A stretch of 35,522 bases of DNA from JBBSEZ01 sp038239195 (GCA_038239195.1 JBBSEZ010000040.1:1-35522); one strand, 5' to 3'. Numbered from the stretch's first letter, positions 24,113 to 33,024 are shown. The notes: generated from the sequence alone by a model not told the origin. A program made the numbers and translations.

Positions 24113-25003
24113 ATGAGAATGCCACACCGCGGCTTCACCCTACTCGAGTTGCTGGTCGTCATCGCCATCATCGGCATCCTGCTCGCCCTCTTGCTGCCAG
24201 CCGTCCAGAAGGTCCGCAGCACAGCGGCCCGCATTCAGTGCGCCAACAACCTCAAGCAACTCGGCCTCGCCCTACACAACTACCACGACGCCAACTCCGC
24301 TCTGCCGCAGGGCGTCACCTCGGAGCAGCCAGGCGAACCGTACCCCCGCATAAGCTGGCTGGCACGTCTGCTGCCCTACCTGGAGCAAGACGCCCTCTGG
24401 CGGGCGACCGTCGGGGCCTACGAGTATCAGCAGGTGCCCTTTGCCGACCCGCCCCACGTCGCCTTCGGCACGCCGGTCAGGGTTTTTTCCTGCCCGGCCG
24501 ACAGCCGCACGCTCGATCCGCAGCCCACTCACGGCGGACGCCGCCCGGCTCTGACCAGCTACCTTGGGGTATTGGGGACCGCTTACGACCAGACCGATGG
24601 CGTGCTGTTCCGCGACTCGCGGGTGCGTCTGACGGACATCACCGACGGCACCAGCAACACGCTGATGGTCGGCGAGCGCCCGCCCAGCGCCGACCTTTGG
24701 TACGGCTGGTGGTACGCCGGCTACGGTCAGGCGGGGTCGGGCTCGGCCGACATGCTCTTGGGCGTTCGGGAGCGGAACTTCGGTGGCCCCTACGTGGCAG
24801 CCTGTCCGCCCGGGCCCTACCACTTCGGTCCCGGCCGGGTTACGGAGCAGTGCGACCTGTTCCACTTCTGGAGCCTCCACAGCGGCGGGGCCCACTTCCT
24901 CTTCGCCGATGGCTCGGTTCGCTTTCTCCGCTACGAAGCCGATGGCGTGCTCCCGGCGTTGGCGACTCGGGCTGGCGGTGAAGTTGGGGCGCTACCCGAC
25001 TGA
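24113..25003 (+). CDS. DUF1559 pseudopilin-like protein (intact)
   Basis: A 296-residue member of the planctomycete DUF1559 family. The N-terminus has the prepilin motif RGFTLLELLVVIAIIGILLALLLPAV, with expected cleavage after Gly7 and Glu at +5, followed by QKVRSTAARIQCANNLKQLGLALHNYHD. Near the end HSGGAHFLFADGSVRF fits the H-X9-DG motif of these proteins. It should be processed by a prepilin peptidase and exported by a type II-like machinery; what these abundant proteins build is not established. GGGAGAAGG precedes the ATG, 12 bases after the DUF1573 frame, so the two are probably co-transcribed. It shows what the broken copy at 7400 should look like. Confidence 0.9.
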   Translation: MRMPHRGFTLLELLVVIAIIGILLALLLPAVQKVRSTAARIQCANNLKQLGLALHNYHDANSALPQGVTSEQPGEPYPRISWLARLLPYLEQDALWRATVGAYEYQQVPFADPPHVAFGTPVRVFSCPADSRTLDPQPTHGGRRPALTSYLGVLGTAYDQTDGVLFRDSRVRLTDITDGTSNTLMVGERPPSADLWYGWWYAGYGQAGSGSADMLLGVRERNFGGPYVAACPPGPYHFGPGRVTEQCDLFHFWSLHSGGAHFLFADGSVRFLRYEADGVLPALATRAGGEVGALPD

Positions 25004-25075
25004 CCATCGCCTCCCTTCGTCATCCACGAGACGACACGACGATCCCATCTTACAATTCGTGACGGTCCGCCTTCG

Positions 25076-25363
25076 CTACGCCTGCGCCGCAACGCGGCGC
25101 TGCTCGTGGAGCCGGCGCGCCTGGCCGAGGCGCACCTGGGCGAGCGTGCTGTTAAGCGACGCGACGTCGAAGGGCGACGCGAAGATGCGCACCAGTTGGT
25201 AATCGCCCAGGCAGACGGAGACCGTGCCGTCGCGATTGTCCACGACGCACGGGTCGCCCTTGAAGCGCAGGTCGGTCAAGGCGGGGCGCACCGCGCGGAC
25301 GGTGTGACACTTTTTCCGCGGGACTAACGAGGCGCTGACGTGTGCGGCACAGAGCTGAGGCAT
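25076..25363 (-). CDS. Small protein of unknown function
   Basis: A 95-residue frame, convergent with the DUF1559 gene. The centre (HTVRAVRPALTDLRFKGDPCVVDNRDGTVSVCLGDYQLVRIFASPFDVASLNSTLAQVRLGQARR) has a balanced composition and predicted strands, unlike the Arg/Pro-rich shadow frames, so I take it as coding. The ATG at 25363 has GAAGG upstream. There is no signal peptide and no recognised family. The first 20 residues look less convincing, and the true start may be internal. Confidence 0.5.
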   Translation of the reverse strand: MPQLCAAHVSASLVPRKKCHTVRAVRPALTDLRFKGDPCVVDNRDGTVSVCLGDYQLVRIFASPFDVASLNSTLAQVRLGQARRLHEQRRVAAQA

Positions 25364-25674
25364 GTTCGTTGGCCTTCGCTGGGGATGAGGGTCGCGCCGC
25401 GCTTCTTGCGTTTCGGCCTCCTGCTCCTTACTCCTAGCGAATCGGGTGCCAAGTTTGGCCTCTTCCTCGGTCCGCTCTCGAATCTCGTTTCAATTCCTTG
25501 AGTAGAATGAGCTTAGGGCCACACCTGCGAGGGCCATCCGGGGCCAGCGGCACCGGGCGGGCCTCCCTTTTGCTCCACATTGTTTCAAACTCGCACAGCT
25601 CCGCGTTGCTTCTCGCACCAGGGCGCCTGCGAATCGCTACAACTTTCTCGGCCCGCGACAGACACGAGGGACGA
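25364..25674. other. Intergenic region between divergent genes
   Basis: About 310 bases separate the small minus-strand gene from the glycosyltransferase. The plus frame is open from 25498, but the added residues show no structure or start signal. TAGAAT at 25503-25508 could be a -10, but no matching -35 is seen. I see nothing else in it. Confidence 0.4.
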
Positions 25675-27303
25675 ATGCGGCTCGGCCCCCGAAGCGCCCT
25701 GGTTCTGCTTGCCGTCTTCTACACGGCCCTCAACGCCGCCCGGCCGCTGCTGATCGACGACGCTGCCTACGAGTACTTCTCCCGCCACATCGCCCAGGCC
25801 CCGCTCGACCCTTACGGGTTCGACATCCTCTGGTACGACCAACCGCAGCCCGCCAACGAAGTCCTCGCCCCTCCCGTTCTCCCTTACTACTGGGCGCTTG
25901 TGCGCTCCCTTGTGGGCGACCGGCCCTCGCTGTGGAAACTGGCCCTGCTGCCGTGGGCGCTGCTGCTCGTCTTCGCCCTGCATGGGCTGTTCAGGCGGTT
26001 TGGCCGGGGTCATGAACTGCTGTTCACTGCGGTCGTGATCCTGTCGCCGGGCCTTCTGCCCTCGTTCAACCTCATGCTCGACGTTCCGGCTCTCGCCCTG
26101 GGGCTGACGGCGTTGCGCGTCTTTCAGAGCGCTGCCGAGCGTGGCTCGCTGGCCGGCGCCGCCGGCGCGGGCCTGCTGGCGGGAGTGGCAATGCAGACGA
26201 AATATAACGCAGCCCTTGCCCCCGGGGCCATGCTGATCTGGGCCGCCCTCGAGGGCCGCTGGCGCCTCTGGCTGCTGGCCGCGGGGCTCGCCGCCTTCGT
26301 CTTCGTTCTCTGGGAGGCCCTCACCGCTCACCTCTACGGGCACTCGCACTTTCTGCTGGCCCTCGGAGATGGCGGGCCTCTGCTGGACAAGCTGGCGATC
26401 TTCCCCTGCCTGTTCAGCCAGCTCGGGGGCGCCTTCCCCCTCGGGGCCCTGTTCGCGCTAGCGGCGCTTGGCGCCCAACCGCGCTGGCTGGTCCTGGGCG
26501 GCGGGGCCGTCGGCCTCGGTTACGCTCTGATCGCGCTTTTCGACGTGCGCTGCACGACGGAGACGAGAGACGTCTTCGGCGGCGGGCCCTGGCAAACCGA
26601 GTTCGACCTGGCGGAGATCGTCTTCAACGGCTTCGCGCTAGCCTGGGCGGCTGGGTTGGCGGCCATTGGTTGGCGCTTGCGAGAGGAGGCGCCGCGCTCT
26701 CCGGCGTCCCGCGACACGCTATTCCTTCTCCTCTGGCTGGGCCTCGAGGCTCTGGGTTACGTGGCGCTGACGCCTTTTCCGGCCGTGCGGCGCGTGCTGG
26801 GCGTGCTGATCGTGGGGACGTTGCTCCTGGCTCGCCTGCCAGCGCCCGCGCGGCCATTGCGTGCCTTTGCCCTCGGGAGCGCCCTCCTGGGCGGGGCGAC
26901 GTTTGCGCTCGACTGGCATTGCGCTGCCGTCCATCGAGACGCCGCCGAAGAGGCCGCGCGCCTCGCGCAGGGCGGCGGCACCGTCTGGTACGTCGGGCAC
27001 TGGGGCTTTCAGTTCTACGCCGAGCGCGCCGGCATGCGCCCCATCGTGGCCGACCGGGGGGGCCAAGGCTCGCGGTTGCGCGCGGGAGACTGGCTCGTCG
27101 TTCCCGATGGGCGCGTCGAGCAGCAGAGGCTGCGCCTCGAGCCCGACAAGCTGCGCCCGATGGTCCGGCTGACTTTCGGGGATGCGGTCCCGCTCACAAC
27201 CTTCCCGACCTTCTACGGCGGGCGCACGCCGATCCGACACCATCAGGGCACGCGGCTCGAGGTAGACGTCTATCGCGTCACGGAAGACTTCACGGCGAAG
27301 TAG
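25675..27303 (+). CDS. GT-C family membrane glycosyltransferase (PMT/ArnT-like)
   Basis: A 542-residue polytopic inner-membrane protein with about ten helices and a soluble C-terminal part (about 425-542). After the first helix comes LLIDDAAYEYFSRHIAQ, whose acidic pair in the first periplasmic loop is the hallmark of GT-C enzymes that use a polyprenyl-phosphate-linked sugar (PMT_2/ArnT type). LMLDVPALALGLTALRVF later in the chain fits the same family. The likely role is transfer of a sugar to lipid or protein on the periplasmic face. Donor and acceptor are unknown, and no glycan cluster surrounds it. The ATG at 25675 has GAGGGA upstream and begins MRLGPRSALVLLAVFY, a normal first helix. Confidence 0.8.
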   Translation: MRLGPRSALVLLAVFYTALNAARPLLIDDAAYEYFSRHIAQAPLDPYGFDILWYDQPQPANEVLAPPVLPYYWALVRSLVGDRPSLWKLALLPWALLLVFALHGLFRRFGRGHELLFTAVVILSPGLLPSFNLMLDVPALALGLTALRVFQSAAERGSLAGAAGAGLLAGVAMQTKYNAALAPGAMLIWAALEGRWRLWLLAAGLAAFVFVLWEALTAHLYGHSHFLLALGDGGPLLDKLAIFPCLFSQLGGAFPLGALFALAALGAQPRWLVLGGGAVGLGYALIALFDVRCTTETRDVFGGGPWQTEFDLAEIVFNGFALAWAAGLAAIGWRLREEAPRSPASRDTLFLLLWLGLEALGYVALTPFPAVRRVLGVLIVGTLLLARLPAPARPLRAFALGSALLGGATFALDWHCAAVHRDAAEEAARLAQGGGTVWYVGHWGFQFYAERAGMRPIVADRGGQGSRLRAGDWLVVPDGRVEQQRLRLEPDKLRPMVRLTFGDAVPLTTFPTFYGGRTPIRHHQGTRLEVDVYRVTEDFTAK

Positions 27304-27499
27304 GCGCCCGGGGGCCTTGCCGCCTGGCAAGGAAGTTCCGGGCGTATCGGCAGGGCAAGCACCGGGAACGCGAGGGGTTGGGAACGAGGCGCCCCGCGCT
27401 TTTCCGCCTCGCCGGGCGCTTCCGGCTGGCGGAGAGGGCGAATGGGCGCCACAATGGACGGGGAGGAAGAGCCCGTCCCGTCAGGAGCACCACGACACC

Positions 27500-29581
27500 A
27501 TGCAGCACTCTCGCAACATCGCCCCTCTCGGCCGCGGGGGGCGCACCTTTCGGACGCTGGCGATCGGCGCCGTGGTCCTTGTGGGCGCCGCCGTGGCCCT
27601 GAGCGAACGCGCCGGTGCCGAGCGCTTGCCGCCCGACCCGGTGGAACAGTTCCGCCAGGCCTTGAAGTTGGAGCAGGCCCCCGACTACAAGTTCGAGCTC
27701 GAAAAGGACGAGAAGGGCGAGGCCCTCAAACGAGTCCTTGCCTTCCGCAAGAAAAACATCGAGGCGGCCTCCAGGCGATTGACCGGCATCACCGACCTGA
27801 GCCGCGCCCTGCTGCTGCCCGAGTGGCGCGCCACCGACCGCACGGGCGTGCCGGGCGGCCTTCGCATCGGCAATTTCGACATTGAGGCCCGCATCATCGA
27901 ACAGACCGTCCGCGACGACGTCGCCAAGCGCTTCGTCGAGAAGGTTCGCACGGGCCTCAAGAGCCCGGGCACCGGCGAGAAGCGCGGCGTGGCCCTGGCC
28001 AACCTCATCGGCGAGACGATGGCCAGCGCCAGCAACCTGGGCGACGACCGCCTGACGCTCTACCACCAACTCGCCCCCCTGGCCCGCGACCTCGCCCGGC
28101 AGGTCGAGGAGGACAGGGCCCTCCCTCCCCCCGCCATCCGCGCCGCCTCGGCGCGAGCCCTGGGACAGTTCCCCACGGTCCCCGAGGTGGTCGTGCCCAC
28201 GCTCGAGCGCTACCTGGCCCGCGACAACCCGGAACCAACCCGTCTCGCGGCCGCCACCGCCCTCGCCACGCTCGTCCAGGTCGTTTCTGGCCGCGATGCC
28301 CCGCGCGGCTCCGAGCCGGGAGTGAGCACGAAAGAGAGCAAACCGAGCAACCAGAACTTCAGCCGCCAGCAGAAACTCGCCGTCTGCCTCCGCGTCGTGC
28401 CCGTGGCCGGCGCGGGCGTCAAGGATTCCAGCCCCGCGGTGCGCCAGGCCAGCAGCGAGGCCCTGCGGCAGGTCGCCGCCACCTTCGTCGAGCTGGTCCC
28501 GCGGCCCCTATCGGGCGGGGCAACCGCCGACAACCCCTACCCGCCCCGCGAACGGCCCTGGTCGGCGGCGGAGCGCAAGAAGGTACTCGAGGCCCGCGAC
28601 GACGTCGTCCGGCTCAAGGCATCTATCCAGCCGCTCGCCGCTGCCTTTGCCAAACAGTCGGCTGCCCTGACGATGGCGGTGCGCGATCCCGACGCCGAGG
28701 TCCGGCTCACCGCCCGACGCGCCCTTGCGGACCTGGCCCGGACCAGACGGTTGCTGCGCGAGTTCGCCGAGTCGGTCCCCGAAGACCCGATCCTGCCGGG
28801 CGAGGCCCGCGCCCCGGCTCGCCCCACCGGCCTTCCAAGGCCCCGCAAAAGCGCCCTCCGTCCGGTCGAGCATCGCGGTCCCGCGAGCGATGGTTCGCCG
28901 GCCTTCGTGGCCCGGGTCGCGCCCCCAGTCCTCGAGCCCGACAAGGACCAGGCGCCCACCGACCCGCTGGAGAAGTTGCTGGAAGAGTCGGCCGGCGCAA
29001 CGATTCGCTCCGGCCTCGTCGATCCGAACGTGGCGGGCCGCCGCTCCGCCCTCGAAGTGCTCGAGCTCATGGGCGACCTGGGGGCGCCTTACGTCCCGAA
29101 ACTGGTGAAGGCGCTGGCCGACCCCGACCTGTTCGTGCGCTGGATCGCGGCGCGTACCCTGGGCAGGCTTGCCCCCCGGCAACCGGGCCTCGCCGTTCCG
29201 GGCCTCACGGCATTGCTCGCCGACGACGACCTCGACCTGCGCATCGTCGTGGCCCGTTCGCTGGGCAACTACGGCCCGGCGGCTCGCACGGCCGTTCCCG
29301 CCCTCACCTGCGCCGTGGGTCGAGGCGACGCCGAGATTCGCATCGCGGCCCTCAAGGCCCTGGAGAGCATCGGCACCGATTCCGTGACGGCCCTGCCGAC
29401 CATCGGCGAGGCCCTGAGCAACATCGACCCGCGCGTGCGGGCGGAGGCGGCCCGCGTCCTCGGCCGGTTCGGCAAGTCGGCCACCGCCCAGTTGCCCGCC
29501 CTGCGCCGCCACACCACCGACCCCGACGCCGACGTCCGCAAGGCCGCCAGCGAGGCGATCTTGCAGATCACGGCGGACTGA
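27500..29581 (+). CDS. Exported HEAT-repeat protein
   Basis: A 693-residue protein. Residues about 17-36 (FRTLAIGAVVLVGAAVAL) form a signal peptide or anchor, and the rest lies outside the cytoplasm. HEAT/PBS-lyase-type repeats are seen near 210-310 (PPAIRAASARALGQFPTVPEVVVPTLERYLARDNPEPTRLAAATALATLV) and strongly at the end, from about 505 to 693. There each repeat has the form D-x-x-(V/I)-R-x-x-A-A-x-x-L-G and is separated by VPALTxLL-type helices. A proline-rich linker (about 430-485) separates the two blocks. A scaffold role is likely, with no catalytic motif. The ATG at 27500 has AGGAG 13 bases upstream, and CACAAT at 27450-27455 may be the -10 box of its promoter. Confidence 0.8.
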   Translation: MQHSRNIAPLGRGGRTFRTLAIGAVVLVGAAVALSERAGAERLPPDPVEQFRQALKLEQAPDYKFELEKDEKGEALKRVLAFRKKNIEAASRRLTGITDLSRALLLPEWRATDRTGVPGGLRIGNFDIEARIIEQTVRDDVAKRFVEKVRTGLKSPGTGEKRGVALANLIGETMASASNLGDDRLTLYHQLAPLARDLARQVEEDRALPPPAIRAASARALGQFPTVPEVVVPTLERYLARDNPEPTRLAAATALATLVQVVSGRDAPRGSEPGVSTKESKPSNQNFSRQQKLAVCLRVVPVAGAGVKDSSPAVRQASSEALRQVAATFVELVPRPLSGGATADNPYPPRERPWSAAERKKVLEARDDVVRLKASIQPLAAAFAKQSAALTMAVRDPDAEVRLTARRALADLARTRRLLREFAESVPEDPILPGEARAPARPTGLPRPRKSALRPVEHRGPASDGSPAFVARVAPPVLEPDKDQAPTDPLEKLLEESAGATIRSGLVDPNVAGRRSALEVLELMGDLGAPYVPKLVKALADPDLFVRWIAARTLGRLAPRQPGLAVPGLTALLADDDLDLRIVVARSLGNYGPAARTAVPALTCAVGRGDAEIRIAALKALESIGTDSVTALPTIGEALSNIDPRVRAEAARVLGRFGKSATAQLPALRRHTTDPDADVRKAASEAILQITAD

Positions 29582-29598
29582 CCGGCGAGCCCAACTCG

Positions 29599-29649
29599 CC
29601 AAGCCGCAAGCGGCAACCTCCGGGCCTGCCGCTTGCGGCTTGGTGTTTT
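29599..29649. terminator. Bidirectional terminator hairpin, 17-bp perfect stem
   Basis: Arms 29599-29615 and 29627-29643 are exact complements with an 11-base loop; on the plus strand TGTTTT follows. It separates the convergent HEAT gene and clpS. Its core AAGCCGCAAGCGG also occurs at 9168 and 33024. Confidence 0.7.
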
Positions 29650-29652
29650 CTC

Positions 29653-29985
29653 TCACATCGCCGGCTCGATCACCGACGTCATGGAGCCGACGCACTCCCT
29701 GGAGCTGAACGGGTCGGGCCCAAAGGCGTGGATCTGGTCGCGCTTGAGCTCGGCGTGTTCCTTGCTGGTGGTCAGCACGATCGCGCGCCCGCTGGTGTGG
29801 ACCTCCATCGCCATCTGCATGCCCTTCTCGCGCGGATGCCCGAAAAGCTGCTGGAGCATGCCGATGACGTACTCGAAGGTGTGGTAGTCATCGTCGATCA
29901 GCACGACGTTGTACGGCGGTTGCCGTTTGGTCTGCTCCCGCTCGCGCATCTTGGGAATGGCAGGGAGCGTGATGGTATCGCTCAT
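29653..29985 (-). CDS. clpS: ATP-dependent Clp protease adaptor ClpS
   Basis: A 110-residue cytoplasmic adaptor that binds N-degron substrates and delivers them to the Clp ATPase. The core PPYNVVLIDDDYHTFEYVIGMLQQLF matches the ClpS fold, with the Asp pair lining the N-terminal-residue pocket, and MEVHTSGRAIV has the conserved VH. The N-terminal tail of about 20 residues is normal. The C-terminus is longer than in E. coli and ends SREC...MTSVIEPAM. GAGGGTGA precedes the ATG. The stop of the vWA gene lies six bases upstream, so the two share an operon. No clpA or clpC gene is in the window. Confidence 0.9.
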   Translation of the reverse strand: MSDTITLPAIPKMREREQTKRQPPYNVVLIDDDYHTFEYVIGMLQQLFGHPREKGMQMAMEVHTSGRAIVLTTSKEHAELKRDQIHAFGPDPFSSRECVGSMTSVIEPAM

Positions 29986-29991
29986 GGTGAT

Positions 29992-31110
29992 TCACCCTCG
30001 CGGAGACCGCAACCGAACGAAGCTCTCGACAACCTGCCGGCCCAACTCGCGGGCCGTGCAGCAGGCCAGCGCCCCCCGCCCGGCCCGAGCCAGGCGATCC
30101 ACGAACGCCCGCAGCCCCAAGGCGTCGGGCTCGTCGAGCAGCGCAAACAAGCTCAAGGAGGCCCCTTCCTCAACGCAGCGGCGCCCTTCTTCCAGCGCCT
30201 TTCGCGCCGACTGCTCGGTGGCAGGATAGGACAGCACCAGTTCCGTCCCTTCCAGATGGGCCGTCGGTTCGCCGTCCGTGATGAGGAGCACGCGCTTGTT
30301 GCGGGCCCCGTGGCGCTGGAGCAACCGCCGCGCCAGCCGCAGCCCGGCCTGGATGTTGGTGAAGTGCTGCGGCACGTCCTCGGGGGCGGTCCGCGCGGGG
30401 ACGCGCAGCGCGCCGCGCCTGTCCACGAGCCCCACGGGGCGCGGCACCGCCTCCAGGAGCTCGCGCCAGCTCAGCACGACGGGGCGCGTGGCGAACCCGA
30501 CGATGGCGAGATGGTCTTCCGGGTAGCGCGTGCGAACGAGCGCCCGCAGGGCGAGGGCAAGGCGCTTGGCGTAACCGAACTTCCCGTGCCGGGCCATCGA
30601 CCCGCTCTGATCGAGCAGCAACACCGTCGCCTGGCGACTTCGCGCCTCCGTCTCGTGGACGACCAGGTCGGCGCGGGCCAGCGCCAGCGGCAAGCGCGGT
30701 CCCTGGCGCAGGAGGGCGTTCTTCAACGTCGCCGAGAGGTTCAGGTGTTCGGCGCCGTCCCCCGGCACAAACGCCCGGCTGTCTTCCCGGCGCTCCGTCC
30801 CTTCTCCCCGAAAGCTCCCTTCGTGCTGCCCCGCCTCGCTGCCCCTGGCCGGGGCGAAGAGCTCGCGCAGGGCGCTCTCTTCGGCACGGCGCACGCCGCG
30901 CGCAGCGACGCGATAGGCCCCTTCGTCGAGCTCGAGATAGCCCGCCTCGACGAGAAGGGCCGCGGCGACAGGGTCGTGCCGCAGCTGGCGGAGCACGAGG
31001 CCGCCCTGCTCGAGCAGGGAATCGGCAAGCCGGTCGAACGCCTCGCGCCCCGCACGGGTGCGCGAGCGCTCCGGGAGAGCGCCCGACGCGGCGTAGCGGA
31101 ATGTGGGCAT
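29992..31110 (-). CDS. von Willebrand factor A domain protein
   Basis: A 372-residue soluble protein. The N-terminal 120 residues are helical and charged, without a known family. The vWA domain (about 155-365) has the MIDAS motif LLLDQSGSM, the threonine of HFTNIQAG and the aspartate of LLITDGEP, so all metal ligands are present. Cytoplasmic vWA proteins of this kind usually work with a MoxR-type AAA ATPase, but none is adjacent. The gene lies between an FHA-phosphatase upstream and clpS downstream, six bases from clpS. The upstream gap of 109 bases holds a palindromic repeat. A role in regulated assembly or proteolysis would fit, but is inference. Confidence 0.85.
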   Translation of the reverse strand: MPTFRYAASGALPERSRTRAGREAFDRLADSLLEQGGLVLRQLRHDPVAAALLVEAGYLELDEGAYRVAARGVRRAEESALRELFAPARGSEAGQHEGSFRGEGTERREDSRAFVPGDGAEHLNLSATLKNALLRQGPRLPLALARADLVVHETEARSRQATVLLLDQSGSMARHGKFGYAKRLALALRALVRTRYPEDHLAIVGFATRPVVLSWRELLEAVPRPVGLVDRRGALRVPARTAPEDVPQHFTNIQAGLRLARRLLQRHGARNKRVLLITDGEPTAHLEGTELVLSYPATEQSARKALEEGRRCVEEGASLSLFALLDEPDALGLRAFVDRLARAGRGALACCTARELGRQVVESFVRLRSPRG

Positions 31111-31130
31111 GGCCGGGGTGCCTCAGATTC

Positions 31131-31215
31131 GTAGCGACAAGCGTCCTCGCTTGTCTCCTGGGAGGAAACGTCGCGTTCAGAGAAAGGCTCGACAAGCGTC
31201 CTCGCTTGTCGCTAC
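31131..31215. repeat. Paired palindromic (REP-like) element
   Basis: Two copies of a 20-bp unit, each an 8-bp stem GACAAGCG/CGCTTGTC around TCCT, lie at 31136-31155 and 31191-31210. GTAGC flanks the left copy (31131-31135) and GCTAC the right copy (31211-31215), so the whole 85 bp has inverted outer ends. It fills the gap between the phosphatase stop (31220) and the vWA start (31110). Confidence 0.85.
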
Positions 31216-31219
31216 GGGA

Positions 31220-32866
31220 TCACGCCAGGCGCCCCAGGGCCACCACGGTGATGTCGTCGTGCGGATCGCGCCCCGCCGCGTGCTGCTTGACGGCGCGGAC
31301 CACGGTATCGACCAGGCCTTGCGCGCTGACTCGGCCGGCGCCGCGCAGGGCGCCCTCGATGCCCTTCATGTCGAAGGGGACGCCCTTGACGTCCAGCGAC
31401 TCGTCCACGCCGTCGGTGAACAGCAGCAGGCTCTCGCCCGGCTGGAGCGCGATCTTGCAGGCGTCGTAGGCGAAGCCCTCGGCGATGCCGAGCGGGAGCC
31501 CCGAGACGTCCTTCGGCATGGCGGCGGGGAAGCTGGTGGCGCCGGGCCGATAGACGAGCGGCGAGGGGTGGCCGGCGCTGACCAGGGTGAGCTGGTGCGT
31601 GGCCGGGTCGATCACCACGAGGGCGAAGGTGACGAAGCGGTCGGCCTGGCTGGTGACCTCGTAGAGCAGGTCGTTGAGCTTGGACACGCCGCGGGCCGGG
31701 TCGGCCTCGGTGAGCATGCAGTAGCGCGTGTCCGACGACAGTTTCGCCATCATCAGCGCCGCGGAGACGCCCTTGCCCGCCACGTCCCCGATCGACACCG
31801 CCACCTTTCCGCTCGGCAGAGGAATGAAGCCGTAGTAGTCGCCCCCGACCTGCTGGGCTGCCTCGTAGTGTGCCCCCAGGTCGTAGCCGGGCACCTTGGG
31901 CCAGGGCGGTTTGGGGAGAAAGCTCAGCTGCACGTCGTGGGCGAGCTTCAGGTCGCGCTTGAGGCGCTCTTCCTTGACCGCGTCGTCGATCAACCGGGCG
32001 TTTTCCAGCGCGATCGACGCCTGGTTGGCGACCCCACACAGGAGCTTGAGGTCTTCCTGGGTGAACTTCTTGCTGCGGTCCTGGGTGTCGAGCTGGATGA
32101 CCCCGAACGCCTTGCCGTCGGCCCGGCTCAACGGCGCGCACATGACCGAGCGGATGCGGAAATCGACGACGCTCTGGCTGAGCTGGATGCGATCGTCGCG
32201 GCTGGCGTCGTCGCTGAGGAAGGCCTGGGCGCTTTCCAGGCACCGCCGCACGATGCTGCGGCTGAAGCGGGCCGTCGATTCGTCCTGGGCGCGGCGCGTC
32301 TTGACGACGCGCGGCATGAGGCGGTCGCTGCCCTCGGCCGTCTGGATGAGGAAGCAGCGGTCGGCCTGGCGGAACAACAGGAAGAGACTATCCGCGATCT
32401 TGGGGAGCAGGGTGTCGAGCTGCAGGGTCTTGCTGAGGTTGCCGCTGATGTCGAGCAGGGTGCGCAGCTTCTCGATCGGCTGCGTTTCGAGCAGCATGTG
32501 GCTGGTGTGGCTGAGCATCGCCTCGACCGTCGAGGGGCCATCGCTCTCGTCGTCCTCGACCTCCTCGCCGTTCTGCTGCGCGTCGAGGAAAGCGGCAATG
32601 AAGTCGCAGATGCGGATGCGGTCGTTGTTCTTCAGCACGGTGCGCGTGGCGATCTGCTGGTTGTTGACGAAAGTGCCGTTGCGGCTCTGCTTGTCCTCGA
32701 TGTAGAAGCGGCCCTGCACGCGCACGATCTGGGCGTGCTCGCGGCTGACGGAGGTGACGGGAATGACGACCGCGCAGTCGGGGTTGCGACCCATGACGCA
32801 GCGTTCGCCCTCGAGAGGGATGACGGCCCCCTCGTTGGGCCCTTTGAGAACGTGGAGCGAAGGCAT
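31220..32866 (-). CDS. FHA-GAF-PP2C (SpoIIE-type) serine phosphatase
   Basis: A 548-residue cytoplasmic signalling protein. An FHA domain (about 1-95) has the phosphothreonine-binding residues in VMGRNPD, SVSREHAQ and SRNGTFVNN. A GAF domain follows (about 140-300, with FGVIQLDTQDRSKKFTQEDLKLLCGVANQASIALENARL), then a short coiled linker. The PP2C/SpoIIE domain (about 330-548) has GGDYYGF, GDVAGKG, SAGHPSPL, LLLFTDGV and DPHDDITVVAL, so the metal-binding aspartates are intact. The FHA domain probably binds targets of Ser/Thr kinases, and the GAF domain a small ligand. GAGGTG precedes the ATG at 32866, and the promoter at 32936-32964 would start transcription near 32929. That argues against the upstream start at 32932. 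Confidence 0.92.
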   Translation of the reverse strand: MPSLHVLKGPNEGAVIPLEGERCVMGRNPDCAVVIPVTSVSREHAQIVRVQGRFYIEDKQSRNGTFVNNQQIATRTVLKNNDRIRICDFIAAFLDAQQNGEEVEDDESDGPSTVEAMLSHTSHMLLETQPIEKLRTLLDISGNLSKTLQLDTLLPKIADSLFLLFRQADRCFLIQTAEGSDRLMPRVVKTRRAQDESTARFSRSIVRRCLESAQAFLSDDASRDDRIQLSQSVVDFRIRSVMCAPLSRADGKAFGVIQLDTQDRSKKFTQEDLKLLCGVANQASIALENARLIDDAVKEERLKRDLKLAHDVQLSFLPKPPWPKVPGYDLGAHYEAAQQVGGDYYGFIPLPSGKVAVSIGDVAGKGVSAALMMAKLSSDTRYCMLTEADPARGVSKLNDLLYEVTSQADRFVTFALVVIDPATHQLTLVSAGHPSPLVYRPGATSFPAAMPKDVSGLPLGIAEGFAYDACKIALQPGESLLLFTDGVDESLDVKGVPFDMKGIEGALRGAGRVSAQGLVDTVVRAVKQHAAGRDPHDDITVVALGRLA

Positions 32867-32935
32867 CTTCGGCACCTCGGGGACAAGCCCGGCGGTCGCT
32901 CGGCGGCGGAAGACGAGCGCATCACAAACCACCGA

Positions 32936-32964
32936 ATTTTACCGGGCCCGGGGCGCCATTTCAA
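32936..32964 (-). promoter_or_regulatory. Strong sigma70-like promoter of the FHA-GAF-PP2C gene
   Basis: On the minus strand TTGAAA (32964-32959) and TAAAAT (32941-32936) are 17 bp apart, each matching the consensus at five of six positions. It is the best promoter match in the window. Confidence 0.6.
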
Positions 32965-33024
32965 GATAATGACCGCGATGGGCCCTGCGGCGGGTGCGGC
33001 AACTCGTCCGGGAGCGGCCCGCTA

